DNA from: Capra hircus
Lineage: Eukaryota > Chordata > Mammalia > Artiodactyla > Bovidae
Direction of reading: 5' to 3'
Length of the DNA: 64,000 nucleotides
NCBI RefSeq assembly: GCF_001704415.2
Contig: NC_030824.1
Location: 29,445,022 to 29,509,021 of the forward strand
Every line of letters starts with the position of its first letter. Position 1 is the first letter of the stretch. This document shows positions 1-11,869 of this stretch, one piece after another. The position numbers were made by a program, and so were the translations under genes. Under the pieces are notes generated by a model. That model was not told the origin of the DNA and searched no databases. It saw nothing but the letters and a program-made list of their open reading frames with translations.

Positions 1-152
1 GCCAGGAATATCCCCTGGAGAAGGAAATGCCAAGCCATTCCAGTATTTTTGCTGGGAAAATCCTGTGGACAAAGAAGCTTGGTGGGCTGCAGCCCATGAG
101 GTTGCAAATAATTGGACATGACTGAACTACTAAATAACAACAACAACAACAC
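1..152 (+). mobile_element. Bov-tA-type SINE, 5' part cut by window edge
   Basis: Matches the body and 3' end of the ruminant tRNA-derived SINE: 'cctggagaaggaaatg', 'ccattccagtat', 'gtgggctgcag', 'ggacatgactgaac', then an (aac)n tail at about 137-152. The tRNA-like head lies outside the window. Non-coding, and mobilised in trans by BovB. Confidence 0.88.
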
Positions 153-460
153 ATTTTCACATAAAGTGATTCAGAATCATGGGGGTTGTAAGTATTATGA
201 CTGAAAATGATCTTAGGCATCCTATAAGCCACAAACTTGACCTGAAAAACAAAAAAAATTGGGACCCAGAGAGATGAAGATATTTGTCAAAGCCACAGAG
301 TATCATAGATCCTGGGATCCCTGTGGCATTTGTTCTTTTTGCTAATAACTAAAGTTTTAATCCTTTTATCTTTACCGTGTCCACAGCTCGTAAAGAACTT
401 GCTAATTTATCTGCTTCACCATTTATACAGTAGATATTCTATGAAAATGATTATTATACA

Positions 461-654
461 TGTGCGCATGCTCAGTCACTTCAGTCATGCCCAACTCTTT
501 GTGAGCCCATGGACTGTAGCCTGTCAGGCTCCTCTGTCCACACGATTTTCCTGGAAGTGGGTTGACTTGCCCTTCTCCAGGGAATCTTCCTGACCCAGAT
601 ATTGAACCCACATCTCTGGCATTGGTGGCTTTACCACTGAGTTACTTGGGAAAT
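461..654 (-). mobile_element. Bov-tA SINE
   Basis: Reverse complement of the same family. The 3' end is at the left ('gctcagtcacttcagtcatg') and the tRNA-like head is at the right ('attggtggctttaccactgag'). Open frames across it on both strands are SINE translations, not genes. Confidence 0.88.
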
Positions 655-1174
655 AGTTGTGTACAATGTTTATTTATTGGTAGACATTGTGAAAGATTGT
701 TCATATCATGTGCAAGGCATTTTTTTTTCCCAAGATAAAGCAATCTTCCCGCCCATACTGTTTTCTAAATAGCTGTTCAAAGGCAGTAATGGGGACTGCA
801 GAAATAACTGAATTGTTCTCATATAATCATAACTGTGTCATAAGTTGGAAAACTGTTTTGAAGTTTAGAGCTCCCCTTTGAATAGCAATGATGCCTAGGC
901 TAGTGAAGATTAAACTGCAGCATTAGAAACTGTAAGTGGTTTCCAGTCCTTGGAGACAGTTGCAGATGGGTATAGCTATCTACTATACCCTAAAGACCTT
1001 GAGGGAAACAATGATTTGAAGAACATTAAAGTACTTTCATTATTTTAAAATAAAACCATCCAAGGCAGGTTTTTAAATCCTGTTTCCACCCCAACCCTCT
1101 TTATGTCCGTAAGAATAATAAGGACTGAAGTGGGAATAGAAAATATGACATACTCATCCAGGAAGTTGTACAGT
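655..1174. other. Unassigned intergenic DNA
   Basis: No open frame of note and no repeat recognised. A T-run lies at 720-730. Confidence 0.5.
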
Positions 1175-1410
1175 GTGTTTTTTTTAATACATTTCTACTA
1201 TATATAAAATGTGTAACCTATTCAGGACCCACTGAACAGCACAGGAAACTCTGTTCAGTACTTTGTAATGACCTATATAGAAATATAATCTAAAAAAGTA
1301 GATATATGTATAGGTATAACTGATCCACTTGGCTGTATAGCAGAAACTAACACAAAATTGTAAATCAACTACACTCCAATAAAAATTTTAAAAGTAAATA
1401 AAAAATAAGT
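1175..1410 (+). mobile_element. L1 3' end (artiodactyl L1)
   Basis: Shows the typical L1 3' UTR end: 'actgatccacttggctgtat', 'cagaaactaacacaaaattg', 'aatcaactacactccaataa', followed by an A-rich tail. It is 5' truncated and has no coding part. Confidence 0.75.
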
Positions 1411-2525
1411 GCATTTCTTCCATATCACTCCATCAAAGGCACACTTTTAAAGATAGTGAGCACATTTATAAAAGGATCTATTGTTCAAGTTTGTTTTCAG
1501 AGTTTCTTTCTTGAGTGAGACATTATCTGTAGGGCTCTCAGTAGCTCAGCAGATGTATTCTGTCCCATCAATCTCTGGACTTCTCTCAAGAAAGCTACAG
1601 GGATGGGAACACCCATCAGCTGGCAAGCCTCTGCTCAGTGTGGGAGCAAACAAGAAAAGAATTCACAAGTGTTTCCTTTAAACTCTCTTTTTCTACATAG
1701 GTTAACTGAAAATGGCCTAGATATTATAGAGTGATGATTTAATATTTTATTGTCCTGTAGACATTTCAACAAAGCCAATGTTTTATGTCCTGCGCAGTCA
1801 TGATAGGAATGAAGTGGTAAGGTTTTATTTTTATTAGAATCAGATAGTTTTTGTTGTCTCTGACAGCCTTGAACTCAATAGTGTGCCATAGTGAATGATG
1901 ATATCTTTAACATAATAATCCCCTTACTGTTGTAACACCAGATGAATCTGAAACGAAGGGCTGAATGGAATTATTTCATTCTGAGAGAAACTTTGAAGCA
2001 AAGCAATCTTGAGCTATCCTGTGAAGTGGTGCTCTGTTTTCAGTAGAATTTGCTGAAACATGTTAGGGTATCTTCTATAAAATTTTTGTTTCATCTCTTC
2101 ACTGAAACTATTGCTTACTAGGCACTTTGAAAATTAAAGGAAAAGGAGAATATTGATATAGAGAAGGATACCTCATCACTATTACCCATGTTTTAGTCAG
2201 ATATTCAAGTACTGTTTCCCAATAAATACCTTCAACTCTGACCTCTTCCCTCAAGTATGTAATAAGCCATATACTTAGATGTTACAAAATCTCTATTCCA
2301 TTGTTCCAAACCTACATGTCTCCACTGAACCAGATGTTTTCTCTTAAATCTCTGATTCTCTCTCCAGTGTTACAATTTTTAAGGTCATCCAAGATGTTTT
2401 GAAATTTTCTTTTTGTTGTGAAGCAAACTCTCCCCACTGTGACAACTAAATGATTTCCAAGATCTGTTCAAGCTACTTTACACTCATATCCATTCCCATT
2501 TTTGCATTTCTACCATTGCAATCTG
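1411..2525. other. Unassigned AT-rich DNA
   Basis: About 1.1 kb in which I recognise no repeat or exon. A 66-codon open frame at 1481-1681 has no features that suggest a gene. Confidence 0.45.
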
Positions 2526-2695
2526 GGCTTCCTTGATGGCTCAGACAGTAAAGAATCCTCCTGCAATGCAGGAGACCCAGACTTGTTCCCTGGGCCTGGA
2601 CGATCCTGTGGAGAAGGGAATGGCTACCCACTCCAGTATTCTTGCCTGGAGAATCATGTCTTCTGGAGAACTGTGTCTCCTGGAGAATTGTGTCT
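2526..2695 (+). mobile_element. Bov-tA SINE, rearranged 3' end
   Basis: The head and body are clear ('cttccttgatggctcagaca', 'ctgcaatgcaggagaccc', 'cactccagtattcttgcctg'). After about 2655 the expected 3' end is replaced by near-repeats of 'tctggagaactgtgtctcc' (about 2659-2695). Confidence 0.85.
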
Positions 2696-2770
2696 AACTT
2701 TTGGAACTCCCTAAAAAGAACATCCACCAAGTACTACCAATAATCTACTCTTACTGTAAACTCTCTTCTG

Positions 2771-2987
2771 AGCTTCCCAGGTAGTGCTAGTGGTAAAGAA
2801 CCCACCTGCCAATACAGGAGACATGAGATATAGAAGTTCCATCCCTGGGTGGGGAAGATCTGCTGCAGGAGTGCAAATGAACCCACTCCATATTCTTGCC
2901 TGGAGAATCACACAGACAGAGCAGCCTGGCAGGCTACAGTCCATAGAGCTGCAAAGAGTCAGACAAGACTGAAGTGACTTAGCACAC
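2771..2987 (+). mobile_element. Bov-tA SINE
   Basis: Full-length-looking copy. The head 'gcttcccaggtagtgctag' has the tRNA-like internal promoter region, the middle is 'ttcttgcctggagaatcaca', and the end is 'gacttagcacacac'. It lies only 75 bp after the previous SINE in the same orientation. Confidence 0.88.
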
Positions 2988-3284
2988 ACCATTGCAACAA
3001 CCTCTGTAACACTTCCCAGTGGTTATATACAGCATTTTCCTGTTTTCCTTTCAGTTTTAATGAGATAATATTAACATAGAGTACTGTATGAATTTAAGAT
3101 GTGCAACATAATGACGATTTACATATATCACAAAGTGATTACTGCAAATTTAGTGAACATTTATTATCTCATATATATAGCAATTTTATTTGCTTAATTT
3201 TATATATAAAAATTAGCAAACAGAATTTTTTTCTTGTGATAAAATCATTTAGGATTTACTCTCTTAACTTTCATCTATCATATG

Positions 3285-4547
3285 TTGTTGTTGTTCAATC
3301 GCTAAGTCATGTCCAACTCTCTGACAACATGGACTGCAGCATACCAGGCTCTCCATGTCCCTCACTGTCTCCCAGAGTTTGTTCAAATTCATTTCCATTG
3401 AGTCAGTGATGCTATCTAACCATTTCATCCTCTGCTGCTCACTTCTTTTGCATTCAATCTTTCCCAGCATCAGGATCTTTTCCAATGAGTCAGCTTTTTG
3501 CATCAGGTGGTAAAAGTATTGAAGCTTCAACATCAGTCCTTCCCATGAATATCCAGAGTTGATTTCCTTTAGGATTGACTGGTTTAATCTCCTTGCAATT
3601 CAAGTGTTTTTCACCATAATTTGAAAGCATCAATTCTTCGGTGCTCAGCCCTCTTTAAGGTCCAACTCTCACATCAATACATGACTACTGGAAAAGCCAT
3701 AGCTTTGACTATATGTACCTTTGTCAGCAAACTGATATCTCTGTTTTTTAATATGCTGTCTAGGTTTGTTATAGCTTTCCTTCCGAAGATGAAACATCTT
3801 TTAATTTCATGGCTGCAGTCACTGTTCACAGTGATTTTGGAGCCCAAGAAATAAAATCTGTCTTGGCTTCCACTTTGTCTCCTTCTATTTGCCATGAAGT
3901 GATGGTATCAGATGCCATGATCTTAGTTTGTTTTTCTTTTCAATGTGGAGTTTCAAGCCAACTTTAGCCCTCAAGAAGCCCTTTAGTTCCTCTTCACTTC
4001 TTCCATTAGATTGGTATGTCTGCATATCTGAGGTTATTGATATTTCTCCTGCCAGTCTTGATTCTAACTTGTGCTTCATCCAGCCTGGCATTTTGCATGA
4101 TGTACTCTGCAAAGAATTTAAATAAGCAAGGTGACAATATACAGCCTTGTCATACTCCTTTGCCAATTTTGAAACAGTCAGTTGTTTCATGTCTCATTCT
4201 AACTGTTGTTTTTGACCCACATACAGGTTTCTTGGGAGACAAGTAAGATTGACTGGTACTCTCATCTCTTCAAGTATTTTCCACAATTTGTTGTGATCCA
4301 CAATGGCTTTAGCATAGTCAATGAAGCAGAAGTAGATATTTTTCTTGAATTCTCTTGCTTTCTCTATGATCCACTGAATGCTGTCAATTTGATCTCTGTT
4401 TCCTCTGTCTTTTCTAAATCCAGCTTGTACATCTGAAAGTTCTTGGTTTACATACTGCTGAAGTCAACTTGAAGGATTTTGAGCATAACCTTGCTAGCAG
4501 CTGAACTCAATCAGGTGGTAGTTTGAACATTCTTTAGCATTGACCTT
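3285..4547 (-). mobile_element. BovB LINE (RTE clade), 5' truncated
   Basis: The antisense 3' end starts at 'ttgttgttgttcaatcgc'. The element runs through the C-terminal region and the reverse-transcriptase palm up to the 'ctttagcattgacctt' block. The minus strand encodes degraded RT (about 3885-4190: 'CHLAYLNSLQST', 'LKLHIEKK'). Stops and frameshifts throughout show a dead copy. It sits inside the L1 at 3030-5450. BovB normally encodes an AP endonuclease plus RT protein and supplies TPRT to Bov SINEs. Confidence 0.9.
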
Positions 4548-4600
4548 CTAGTGTTAATAATACTTATCATATTGTACATTACATCCCTGGGTTAGTAACA

Positions 4601-4824
4601 CAGATGTGTGTTTGTGCTCAGTTGTGTCTGACTCTTCACAGCTCTGTGAACTGTAGCACACCAGGCTCTTCTGTCCATGGAATTTTCCAGGCAAGAATAC
4701 TGGAATGGGTTGCCATTCCCTATTGGCAGAAGGTCTTCCAGACCTGGGGATCAAACTTATGTCCCTTGTGTCTCCTGCATTCGCAGATGGATTCTTTAAC
4801 ATTAGCATCACCTAGGAAGCCCTA
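4601..4824 (-). mobile_element. Bov-tA SINE in L1
   Basis: Reverse-complement SINE: 3' end 'gtgctcagttgtgtctgac' at the left, head 'aacattagcatcacctagg' at the right. The L1 sequence resumes immediately after it. Confidence 0.88.
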
Positions 4825-5635
4825 GTGCTTACTTATTTTATAACTGGAAGTTTGTATCTTTGATCATCTTCATCCAATTTGCCTCCACTCCCCTGCCTCT
4901 GGTTACCACATATCTGGTCTTTTTTTGAGTTTGTTTTGAGATATAGTTTATTTATATTAAGTTAGTTTTTGTTTTATATCAAATGATATACTTATTGACC
5001 ATATTCCCCACACCTTTTGTTTCGTACCTATAATGAATTTATTTTGCAACTAGAAGCTTGTATCCCTTAATCTCCCTCACCTATTTCTTTCCTCCCTCCA
5101 CCCCTCCCCCCTGGGAACCACCTATTTATTTTCTGTATCTATGATTCCTGTTTCTCTTATTATTTTTGTTCATTTGTTTTGTTTTTAGATTCCTCATGTA
5201 AGTGATATCATACAGTGTTTGTCTTCTTCTGCCTGACTCATTTCACTTAGCATAATTCTCTCTAGGCTCACCTATGTCTCAAGTGGCAAGATTTCATTTT
5301 CTTTATGGTTGAATAATATTCCACTGTACATACAACATGTTTCTTACTCATTCATCTGTCAATAGACACTGGGTTGCTTCCCTGTTTTGTGTATTGTAAA
5401 TAATGCCTCAGTGAACATACTGGTGCTTCTATCTTTTCTAATTAGTATTTCACATGCGAAATTAAATTGTAATTTATTTGATTTTAAATCATATATTTTT
5501 CTTCACTTTCCTAGAAAATTTGAGTCTTCTTTGTTATGCCTATCAGTACATGTGCCTACAAACCCACAAGGGAAAAGAGAATGTTTCATTTAATGTTTAA
5601 TATTTTCCATAAAGTTTCCCTTTCTCTCTCATCAG

Positions 5636-5700
5636 TCTCTGTCTGTCTGTCTATCTACCTACGTATCTACCTGTTTATTTAATTAGCTATCCATGTATAT
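5636..5700. repeat. Degenerate TCTG/TATC microsatellite
   Basis: Imperfect tetranucleotide run 'tgtctgtctgtctatctacc' followed by more diverged units. Confidence 0.75.
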
Positions 5701-6010
5701 ATCCATTTCAAAGGCAGGTATGGCTCAGTCTCTTGTAGAGTCCCTGGCTCTTGCTGCACATAAGCTTTAGTTTGAGCCCTCCGAGGGTCTCTGGTAGGTG
5801 TGGGGTTTGATTCTAAACATGATTTTGCCCCTTCTACCACCTTTTTAGGGCTTTTCTTTTACCCTGCTTGGATGTGGGGTATCTTTTTTTGGTGCAACTC
5901 AATATTCTCCTGCTGATGGTTGCTAGCGGTTATGTGCAGTTTTTGAGTTCTCACAAGAGAAGATGAACGCACATCCTTCTGCTCTGCCATCTTATGAATT
6001 CCTCACTGAG
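5701..6010 (+). repeat. Probable ruminant interspersed repeat, family not assigned
   Basis: Blocks such as 'ggtgtggggtttgattctaa', 'gatgtggggtatcttttttt' and 'cttctgctctgccatctta' look like a sequence that recurs in ruminant genomes, perhaps a LINE 5' region. I cannot name the family from reading. A BovB fragment starts 190 bp downstream, so it could be part of a longer rearranged element. Confidence 0.35.
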
Positions 6011-6198
6011 GCTTCCAGTAGGGCCCAGAGATGGATAAGAGTGAGTGTAGACCCAGCCAGTGTTTGGAGGTTTCAGAGAAACAGAGAGGCAAACAAGCAG
6101 CTACAGGTGAATTATCCTGTTCTTTCTCCCAGAAGGGGGAACACGCACCTTGCATCCCTCAAGTCTGGCCTGGATTGCATCTGGTATTTCCACTAGAA

Positions 6199-7190
6199 GC
6201 ACCTTTACCTGCCTCCTGAGAAATCTTTATGCAAGTCAAAAAGGAACAGTTAGAATCAGACATGGAACAATGGACTGGTTCTAAATCCAGAAAGGACTAG
6301 GTCAAGGCTGTATGTTGTCACCCTGCTTATTTAACTTATATGCAAGAGTACATCATGAGAAAAGCTGGGCTGGATGAAGCACAAGCTGGAATCAAGATTT
6401 CTGGGAGAAATATCAATATGCAGATGACACCACCCTTATGGCAGAAAGCGAGGAGGACTTAAAGAGCCTCTTGATGAAAGTGAAAGAGGAGAGAAAACGC
6501 TGGCTTAAAACTCATATTCAGAAAACTAAGTCAAAGGCATCCTGTCCCATCACTTCATGGCAAATGGATGGGGAAACAACAGAAACAGTGACAGACTTCA
6601 TTTTCTTGGACTCCAAAATCACTGCAGATGGTGACAGCAGCCTTGAAATTAAAAGACACCTGCTCCTTGGAAGAAAAGCTATGACAAAACTAGACTGTAT
6701 ATTAAAAAAAAAACAGGGATATTATTTTTTCAACAAAGGTCCATCTAGTCAAAGCTATGGTTTTTCCAGTAGTCATGTGTGGAGCTGAGAGTTGGACCAT
6801 AAAGAAAGCTGAGCAGTGAAGAATTGATGCTTTTCAACTGTGGTATTGGCAAAGACTCTTGAGAGTCCTTTGGACTGTAAGGAGATCCAACCACTCCATC
6901 CTAAAGGAAATCAGTCCTGAATATTCATTGGAAGGACTGATGCTGAAGCTGAAGCTCCAATACCTTGGCCACCTTATTCGAAGAACTGACTCATTAGAAA
7001 AGATCCTGATGCTGGGGGAAATTGAAGGCAGGAGGAGAAGGGGACAACAGAAGATGAAATCATTGGATGGCATCACCAACTCAATGGACATGAGTTTGAG
7101 CAAGTTTCAGGAGTTGGTGATACACAAGGATGCCTGGTGTGCTACAGTCTGTGAGGTCACAAAGAGTTGGACCTGACCGAGCGACTGAAC
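6199..7190 (+). mobile_element. BovB LINE, 3' half
   Basis: Begins at the RT block 'acctgcctcctgagaaatc' and runs to the 3' end 'gagcgactgaac'. The frame at 6438-6788 carries BovB RT downstream of the catalytic motif ('MAESEEDLKSLLMKVKEE', 'DFIFLDSKITADGDSS'), ending in a frameshifting A-run near 6704. The frame at 6859-7176 has the C-terminal block ('NHSILKEISPEYSLEGLM'). Inactive. Confidence 0.92.
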
Positions 7191-7268
7191 TATATATCCA
7201 TCTAATCATCTATCTATATATCCATCCATCTAATTATCTACTATCTAATTATCTATCATCTATCTAAT
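7190..7268. repeat. (TATC)n-like microsatellite
   Basis: ATCT/ATCC tetranucleotide array seeded directly at the 3' end of the BovB copy and running into the next SINE. Confidence 0.85.
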
Positions 7269-7438
7269 GTGTGTTAGTTGCTCTGTATGAGGCTCCTCTG
7301 TCCATGGAATTCTCCAGGCATGAATACTGGAGTCTGTTGCCATGTCCTACTCCAGGGAATCTTTCCAACCCAGGGATTGAACCCACATCTCCTGCATTGC
7401 AGGCAGATTCTTTACCATCTGAGCTACCAGAGAAGCCC
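7269..7438 (-). mobile_element. Bov-tA SINE with internal deletion
   Basis: The antisense 3' end 'gttagttgctctgtatgagg' jumps directly to 'ggctcctctgtccatgg', so about 40 bp of the usual body is missing. The head is at the right ('accatctgagctaccagag'). Confidence 0.87.
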
Positions 7439-8825
7439 CTTTCTATTTATCTCATCTATTTTCCTTTCTTTCTTTATTCAGGTGTAATTGAAGTACAATA
7501 AAGTGTACATATGTAAAATGCATACTTTGCTCAGTTTTGCCATCTGTATAAGTCTATCACACCATCATCTTGTGAATCTTCCCCATGATCTTCCGAGAGA
7601 CCCCCCTCTATCCATCCCTCCCTCCATCTCCATCTGCAGGCAGCCACTGATGTGCGTTCAGTTACTCTTATTAGATTATATTTTCTCGAATGTTATATAA
7701 TAAAAATCATATAGTATGCCCTCTTTTTTAACCTGACATCCTCAACTCAGTGTAATAATTCTGAGTCTCATTCATATCACTGTATACAACCTATAATTCA
7801 TTCCTGCTTGTTTTAAAATAATATTCCATTATATGAAGGTGTCATAATTTTTTTTTTCCCCATAAAATAGACATTTGGGTTGTTTCCAGATTTTGGCTAC
7901 TATGAATAAGTTGCTAAGAACATTTATGAACAAGGCTTTCTCTAGATGTTTTCATGTGTCTTAGATAAATACTTAGGAATTGAAGAACTGTGTTACTGTG
8001 TTTGTGTATGTTTCACTTTTCAAAAAAAATTCCAAACTGCTTTCCCAGGTGATGTACCATTTTAAGTTTACTCCAGCAGTGTGTGAACATTCCAGTTGCA
8101 AAATAGTCTCAACAATGCTTGATTTGACCAGTCCTATTTTAGCTACGTACCTAATCAGTATGTATTGTTTTCTCAGCCTATGGTTTTAATTTGAATTTCC
8201 ATAACTGACTTTTGAGTGATTGAATCATAAAACCATTCTTATATTCTGGATACAAGTCTTCTGTCTGATCTGTGTATCATGAATATCATTCCCTCTTGGC
8301 TTGCCTTTTAGTTCCCTTAAGGTTTCTTTTAAAGAGCAACATGTTTTAAAGCCCAATTTATCAATTTTCCTCTCGTATTTTGAATTTTTAAATTATGCAT
8401 AAGAAACATTTCCACCTCAAGATCATGGTAATTTTCTAGTTTCATTTAGACTTTCTATTAATTAAAGTATGACATTTAATTATATGTTTCCCTTGAAGTT
8501 AATTTTTCTTAATAGTGTTAAGTCAGAGATGGTGCTCTTTATTTCATTTTCCCAAAATGGAAATCCCATTGATCCAGCATAGTCTGTTGAAAAGGCGTTC
8601 CATACCCACTGAGTTGTCTTGGTATCTGTACGTAAAATAAGTTAAACACATACAGGTGGGTCTATTTCCAGACTCTCTATACCTGTCATCAATTTATACA
8701 TTCTCTTCTTCATAATATCAGCCAATTTTGATTCCTGTGTATTTATAGAAATCGTAAAATTGAGTGTAAGTTAACCAACTCTATTCATCTTAAAATACAT
8801 ACACAGTATATTATACACATTACAG

Positions 8826-9046
8826 GTTTTCCCTGATGGTTCAGTGGAAAAGAATCCATCTGCCAATGCAGGAGACAAGGGCTTGCTCCCTGGGTTGGGA
8901 AGATTCCCTGGAGAAGGGAATGGCAACCCACTCAGGTATTCTTGCCTGGGAAATCCTATGGACAGAGGAGCCTGGTGGGCTATATAGTCGATGGGGTTGC
9001 AAAACAGTTGGACATGACTGAGCAACTAAACAACAGCAGTAGCAAC
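8826..9046 (+). mobile_element. Bov-tA SINE nested in L1
   Basis: Head 'gttttccctgatggttcagt', body 'ccctgggttgggaagattcc', 3' end 'ggacatgactgagcaactaa' with a short 'cagcagtagcaac' tail. Confidence 0.9.
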
Positions 9047-9096
9047 ATATTCCATGCAATACGTATATAATTGCTTTGGTTATCTGGTGTTCCATA

Positions 9097-9312
9097 GGAC
9101 TTTCCTGGTGGATCAGATGATAAAAAGTCTGCCTGCAGTGTAGAGACCTGAGTTCAATCCCTGGGTTGGGAAGATTCCATGGAGAAGGAAATAGCAAACC
9201 ACTCCAGTAGTCTTGCCTGGAGAATCCCAAGGACAGAGGAGCCAAGGTGAGGACAGTCAATGGGATCACAACAAGCTGGACATGAATGAGCAACTAACAG
9301 TTTCACTTTCAT
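9097..9312 (+). mobile_element. Second Bov-tA SINE nested in the same L1
   Basis: Head 'gactttcctggtggatcaga', end 'tggacatgaatgagcaacta'. It lies 50 bp after the previous one in the same orientation and is separately truncated and mutated. Confidence 0.9.
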
Positions 9313-9924
9313 TTATATACAGTTATATAAAAGTTCTTTACATTTCCATATATATTTGAGAATCAGCTTTCAACCTGCTCAAAAAATTGCTGGAATTTTG
9401 ACAAAAATTTTGTTGCTCCATTTCAGGATAATTGCCTTCTTAACTGTATTATATCATTTAACCTATGAATTTACTTTCCCTATTTTAGGTCTTCTGCGCT
9501 ACATCTTGGCAATGATTTTTTTTGTTTGTTTGTTTCTGTATCTAATTTTGAATGATTAGATGTCCTGTGACAGAAATATTCCTAAGAACTTTGTGTTGAT
9601 GGGACTATTGTAAATTGCTTTTTAATAATTTTTTCTGACTTTTTGACCTATATAAAATAATATAATTTTTCCCATTAAAATGAATAAAGTGGTAAAAAAC
9701 AGCATTCTATTTTCTGCCCTTCCTTGGGGAAAAGTTAAAATCAATTAAAAGCTTACTAATCTTTTTTAAGTATGATTTTTAGGTGCAGGATTTTCATGGA
9801 TACCTTTTAACAAGTGAAGGAAATTTTTTTTTACTGTATTCTTAGTTTGCCAAGACATTTTGTTTTTTTTTCCCCCATGAATTTGTGTTGAATTTTAAAA
9901 GAGCTTTTTTTCCTGCCTCCACTG

Positions 9925-10912
9925 AATTCAGTTGAGTTCAGTTCAGTTCAGTTCAGTCACTCAGTCGTGTTTGACTCTTTGCAACCCAATGGACTGCACA
10001 CGCCAGGCCTCCCTCTCCATCACTAACTCTAGGAGCTTACTCAAACTCACGTCCATTGAGTCTGTGATGCAATCCAACTATCTCATCCTCTGTCATTCCC
10101 TTCTCCTCCCACCTTCAATCTTTCCCTGCATCAGGGTCTTTTCAAATGAGTCAGTTCTTTGTATCAGTTGGCCAAAGTATTAGAGTTTCAGCTTCAGCAC
10201 CAGTCCTTCTAATAAATATTCAGGACTCATTTCCTTTAGGATGAGCTGGTTAGATCTCCTTGCAGCCCAAAGGACTCACAAGAGTCTTCTCTAACAGCAC
10301 AGTTCAAAAGCATCAATTCTTCACTGCTCAGGTTTCTTTATAGTCCAACTCTCACATCCATACATGACTACTGAAACAACCATAGCTTTGACTAGACGGA
10401 CCTTTGCTGGCAAAGTAATATCTCTTCATTTCAATATGCTGTCTAGGTTGGTCATAACTTTTCTTCCAAGGAGTAAGAGTCTTTTAATTTCATGGATGCT
10501 GTCACCATCTGCAGTGATTTGGGAGCCCTAAAAGATAAAGTCTGTCACTGTTTCCCCATCTATTTCCCATGAAGTGATGGGACCAGATGCCATCATCTTA
10601 GTTTTCTGAATGTTGAGCTTTAAGCCAACTTTTTCATTCTCCTCTTGCACTTGTATCAAGAGGCTCTTTAGTTGTTCTTTACTTTCTGCCATCAGGGTGG
10701 TGTCATCTGCATATCTGAGATTATTGATATTGCTACCGGCAATGTTGATTCCAACTTGTGCTTCATCCAGCCCAGCGTTTCTCATGATGTACTCTGCATA
10801 TAAGTTAAATAAACAGGGTGACAATATACAGCCTTGACGTACTCCTTTTCCTATTTGGAGCCAGTCCGTTTTCCCCTGTTCAGTTCTAACTGTTGCTTCC
10901 TGACTTGCATGC
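9925..10912 (-). mobile_element. BovB LINE with RT catalytic motif
   Basis: The 3' end is at the left, with (ttcag)n units at about 9930-9958. The open minus frame at 10528-10950 (140 aa) contains the RT blocks 'GVRQGCILSPCLFNLYAEY' and YADD at residues 80-83, then 'GLKLNIQKTKMMASGPITS'. The N-terminal endonuclease is absent (5' truncation) and the C-terminal part is in other frames. Confidence 0.92.
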
Positions 10913-10954
10913 CCAGGGCTTAAAATTCCAAGATTTACAAGACAATGCAAATAG

Positions 10955-11065
10955 CACCTGTGGCAGATTCATGTTGATGTATGGCAAAACCAATACAATC
11001 TTGTAAAGTAATTAACCCCAATTAAAATAAATAAATTTATATTAAAAAAATAAATAACTATATAT
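10955..11065 (+). mobile_element. L1-BT 3' end, short 5'-truncated insertion
   Basis: Characteristic ruminant L1 terminus: 'ggcagattcatgttgatgta', 'aatacaatcttgtaaagtaa', then an AT-rich tail. The same terminus recurs in this window at 14724, 28212, 52880 (minus) and 63739 (minus). Confidence 0.85.
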
Positions 11066-11554
11066 ATTAAAATGGAGCTGCAAATTGCATGCAAATTGAT
11101 GATATGAGTTTGTGGCCTGGGATTATAATCAGGAAACTCCAAACATCCGTTTTGAAATCTCACCCATGGAGTGGACCCACTGCCAGGACCTTCTCCCAAC
11201 TGGGACTCCATATTGCTGTGCCACTGGACTTCCAAGCTCTGTTTGAATCTGGATGTTGGTCAAAATCTAATTTGGTGGTATACGTACTTACTCTTCTTTG
11301 CTGTTCTACTTCTCTTTCCTATTAATAATTGTTTAGGTAAAGTAAGAGATAATTCTTTATTAGATATTGATTCCCTTTTCTTTTAATGATTGTATACTAA
11401 AAGTAAGATAGATAAATCTCTATTAAATACTAGAATTATTTCTGTATAACGAGTGGCTTCTTTTGTTAACAAATCCTTCAAACCTGAAACTGTCACCAAG
11501 TCCAAGCTTGCTTTGCTTGCACTTATGCTGTGTAATATAACTTTTTCAAAAATT
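11066..11554. other. Unassigned DNA
   Basis: No gene recognised. Contains duplicated 'gcaaatt' words near 11082-11098, and overlapping short frames with no family signal. Confidence 0.4.
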
Positions 11555-11840
11555 GCAGGAAGACTCATTCTTTGACTCATTTTATAAGCCTGTATAAACT
11601 TAGCACTGAAAACCTGGCAAAGATACTTTAAAAAGAAAAAGTTCAGAGCAATATCTCTCATGAATAATACTTAACAAAGTATCAGAAAATCAAATCCAAC
11701 TATACCCAAAAAAGACTAAAATATGTTCAAGCAGGATTTATCACAGGATAGCAGAGTTGACTTAACATTAAAACAAACAAACAAAAAGAAATCATTCAAT
11801 AAAATTTAACATACTAACAACAACCGAAAAAAAAAAAAAA
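11555..11840 (+). mobile_element. Old L1 ORF2 fragment (RT region)
   Basis: Resembles the L1 ORF2 segment around 'aaaacctggcaaagatactt', 'gagcaatatctctcatgaat' and 'gcaggatttatcacaggat', in the order expected for the RT domain. It ends in an A-run at 11826-11842. Heavily mutated. Confidence 0.6.
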
Positions 11841-11869
11841 AAGGATATAAGGGAAAAATAGTAAAAACA

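Larger units (their letters stand above)
3030..5450 (-). mobile_element. Old L1 3' UTR, split by BovB and a SINE
   Basis: One minus-strand L1M-type 3' region can be followed through three segments. The first (3030-3284) has 'agtgattactgcaaatttag' and 'ggatttactctcttaacttt'. The second (4548-4600) has 'ttatcatattgtacattaca'. The third (4825-5450) has 'tataactggaagtttgtatc', 'ttcacttagcataattctct' and 'gaataatattccactgtaca'. The segments join in consensus order once the BovB and SINE are removed. The 'aactgg/agaagtttgtat' block occurs twice (about 4834 and 5039), so there is an internal duplication. Confidence 0.7.
7441..9924 (-). mobile_element. Old L1 (3' UTR plus ORF2 C-terminal part), two SINE insertions
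   Basis: Antisense L1 landmarks appear in consensus order: 'atagacatttgggttgtttc', 'ttgccttttagttcccttaa', 'gttgaaaaggcgttccatac', 'gagaatcagctttcaacctg', 'tgctggaattttgacaaaaa'. Segments are 7441-8825, about 9047-9096 and 9313-9924, separated by two plus-strand SINEs. Very diverged, with no usable frame. The flanking BovB at 9925 also appears to have entered this L1. Confidence 0.65.

Noticed and set aside
8841..9293. 150-codon minus-strand open frame
   Set aside because: Read-through of two adjacent Bov-tA SINEs in antisense.
9930..9958. Direct (ttcag)n repeats as a CRISPR-like or satellite array
   Set aside because: This is the normal short-unit tail of BovB elements; there are no spacers.
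10937..11098. TSD around the L1-BT end at 10955
   Set aside because: Only the 7-bp word 'tgcaaat' is shared and it occurs twice on the right side, so the duplication is not convincing.
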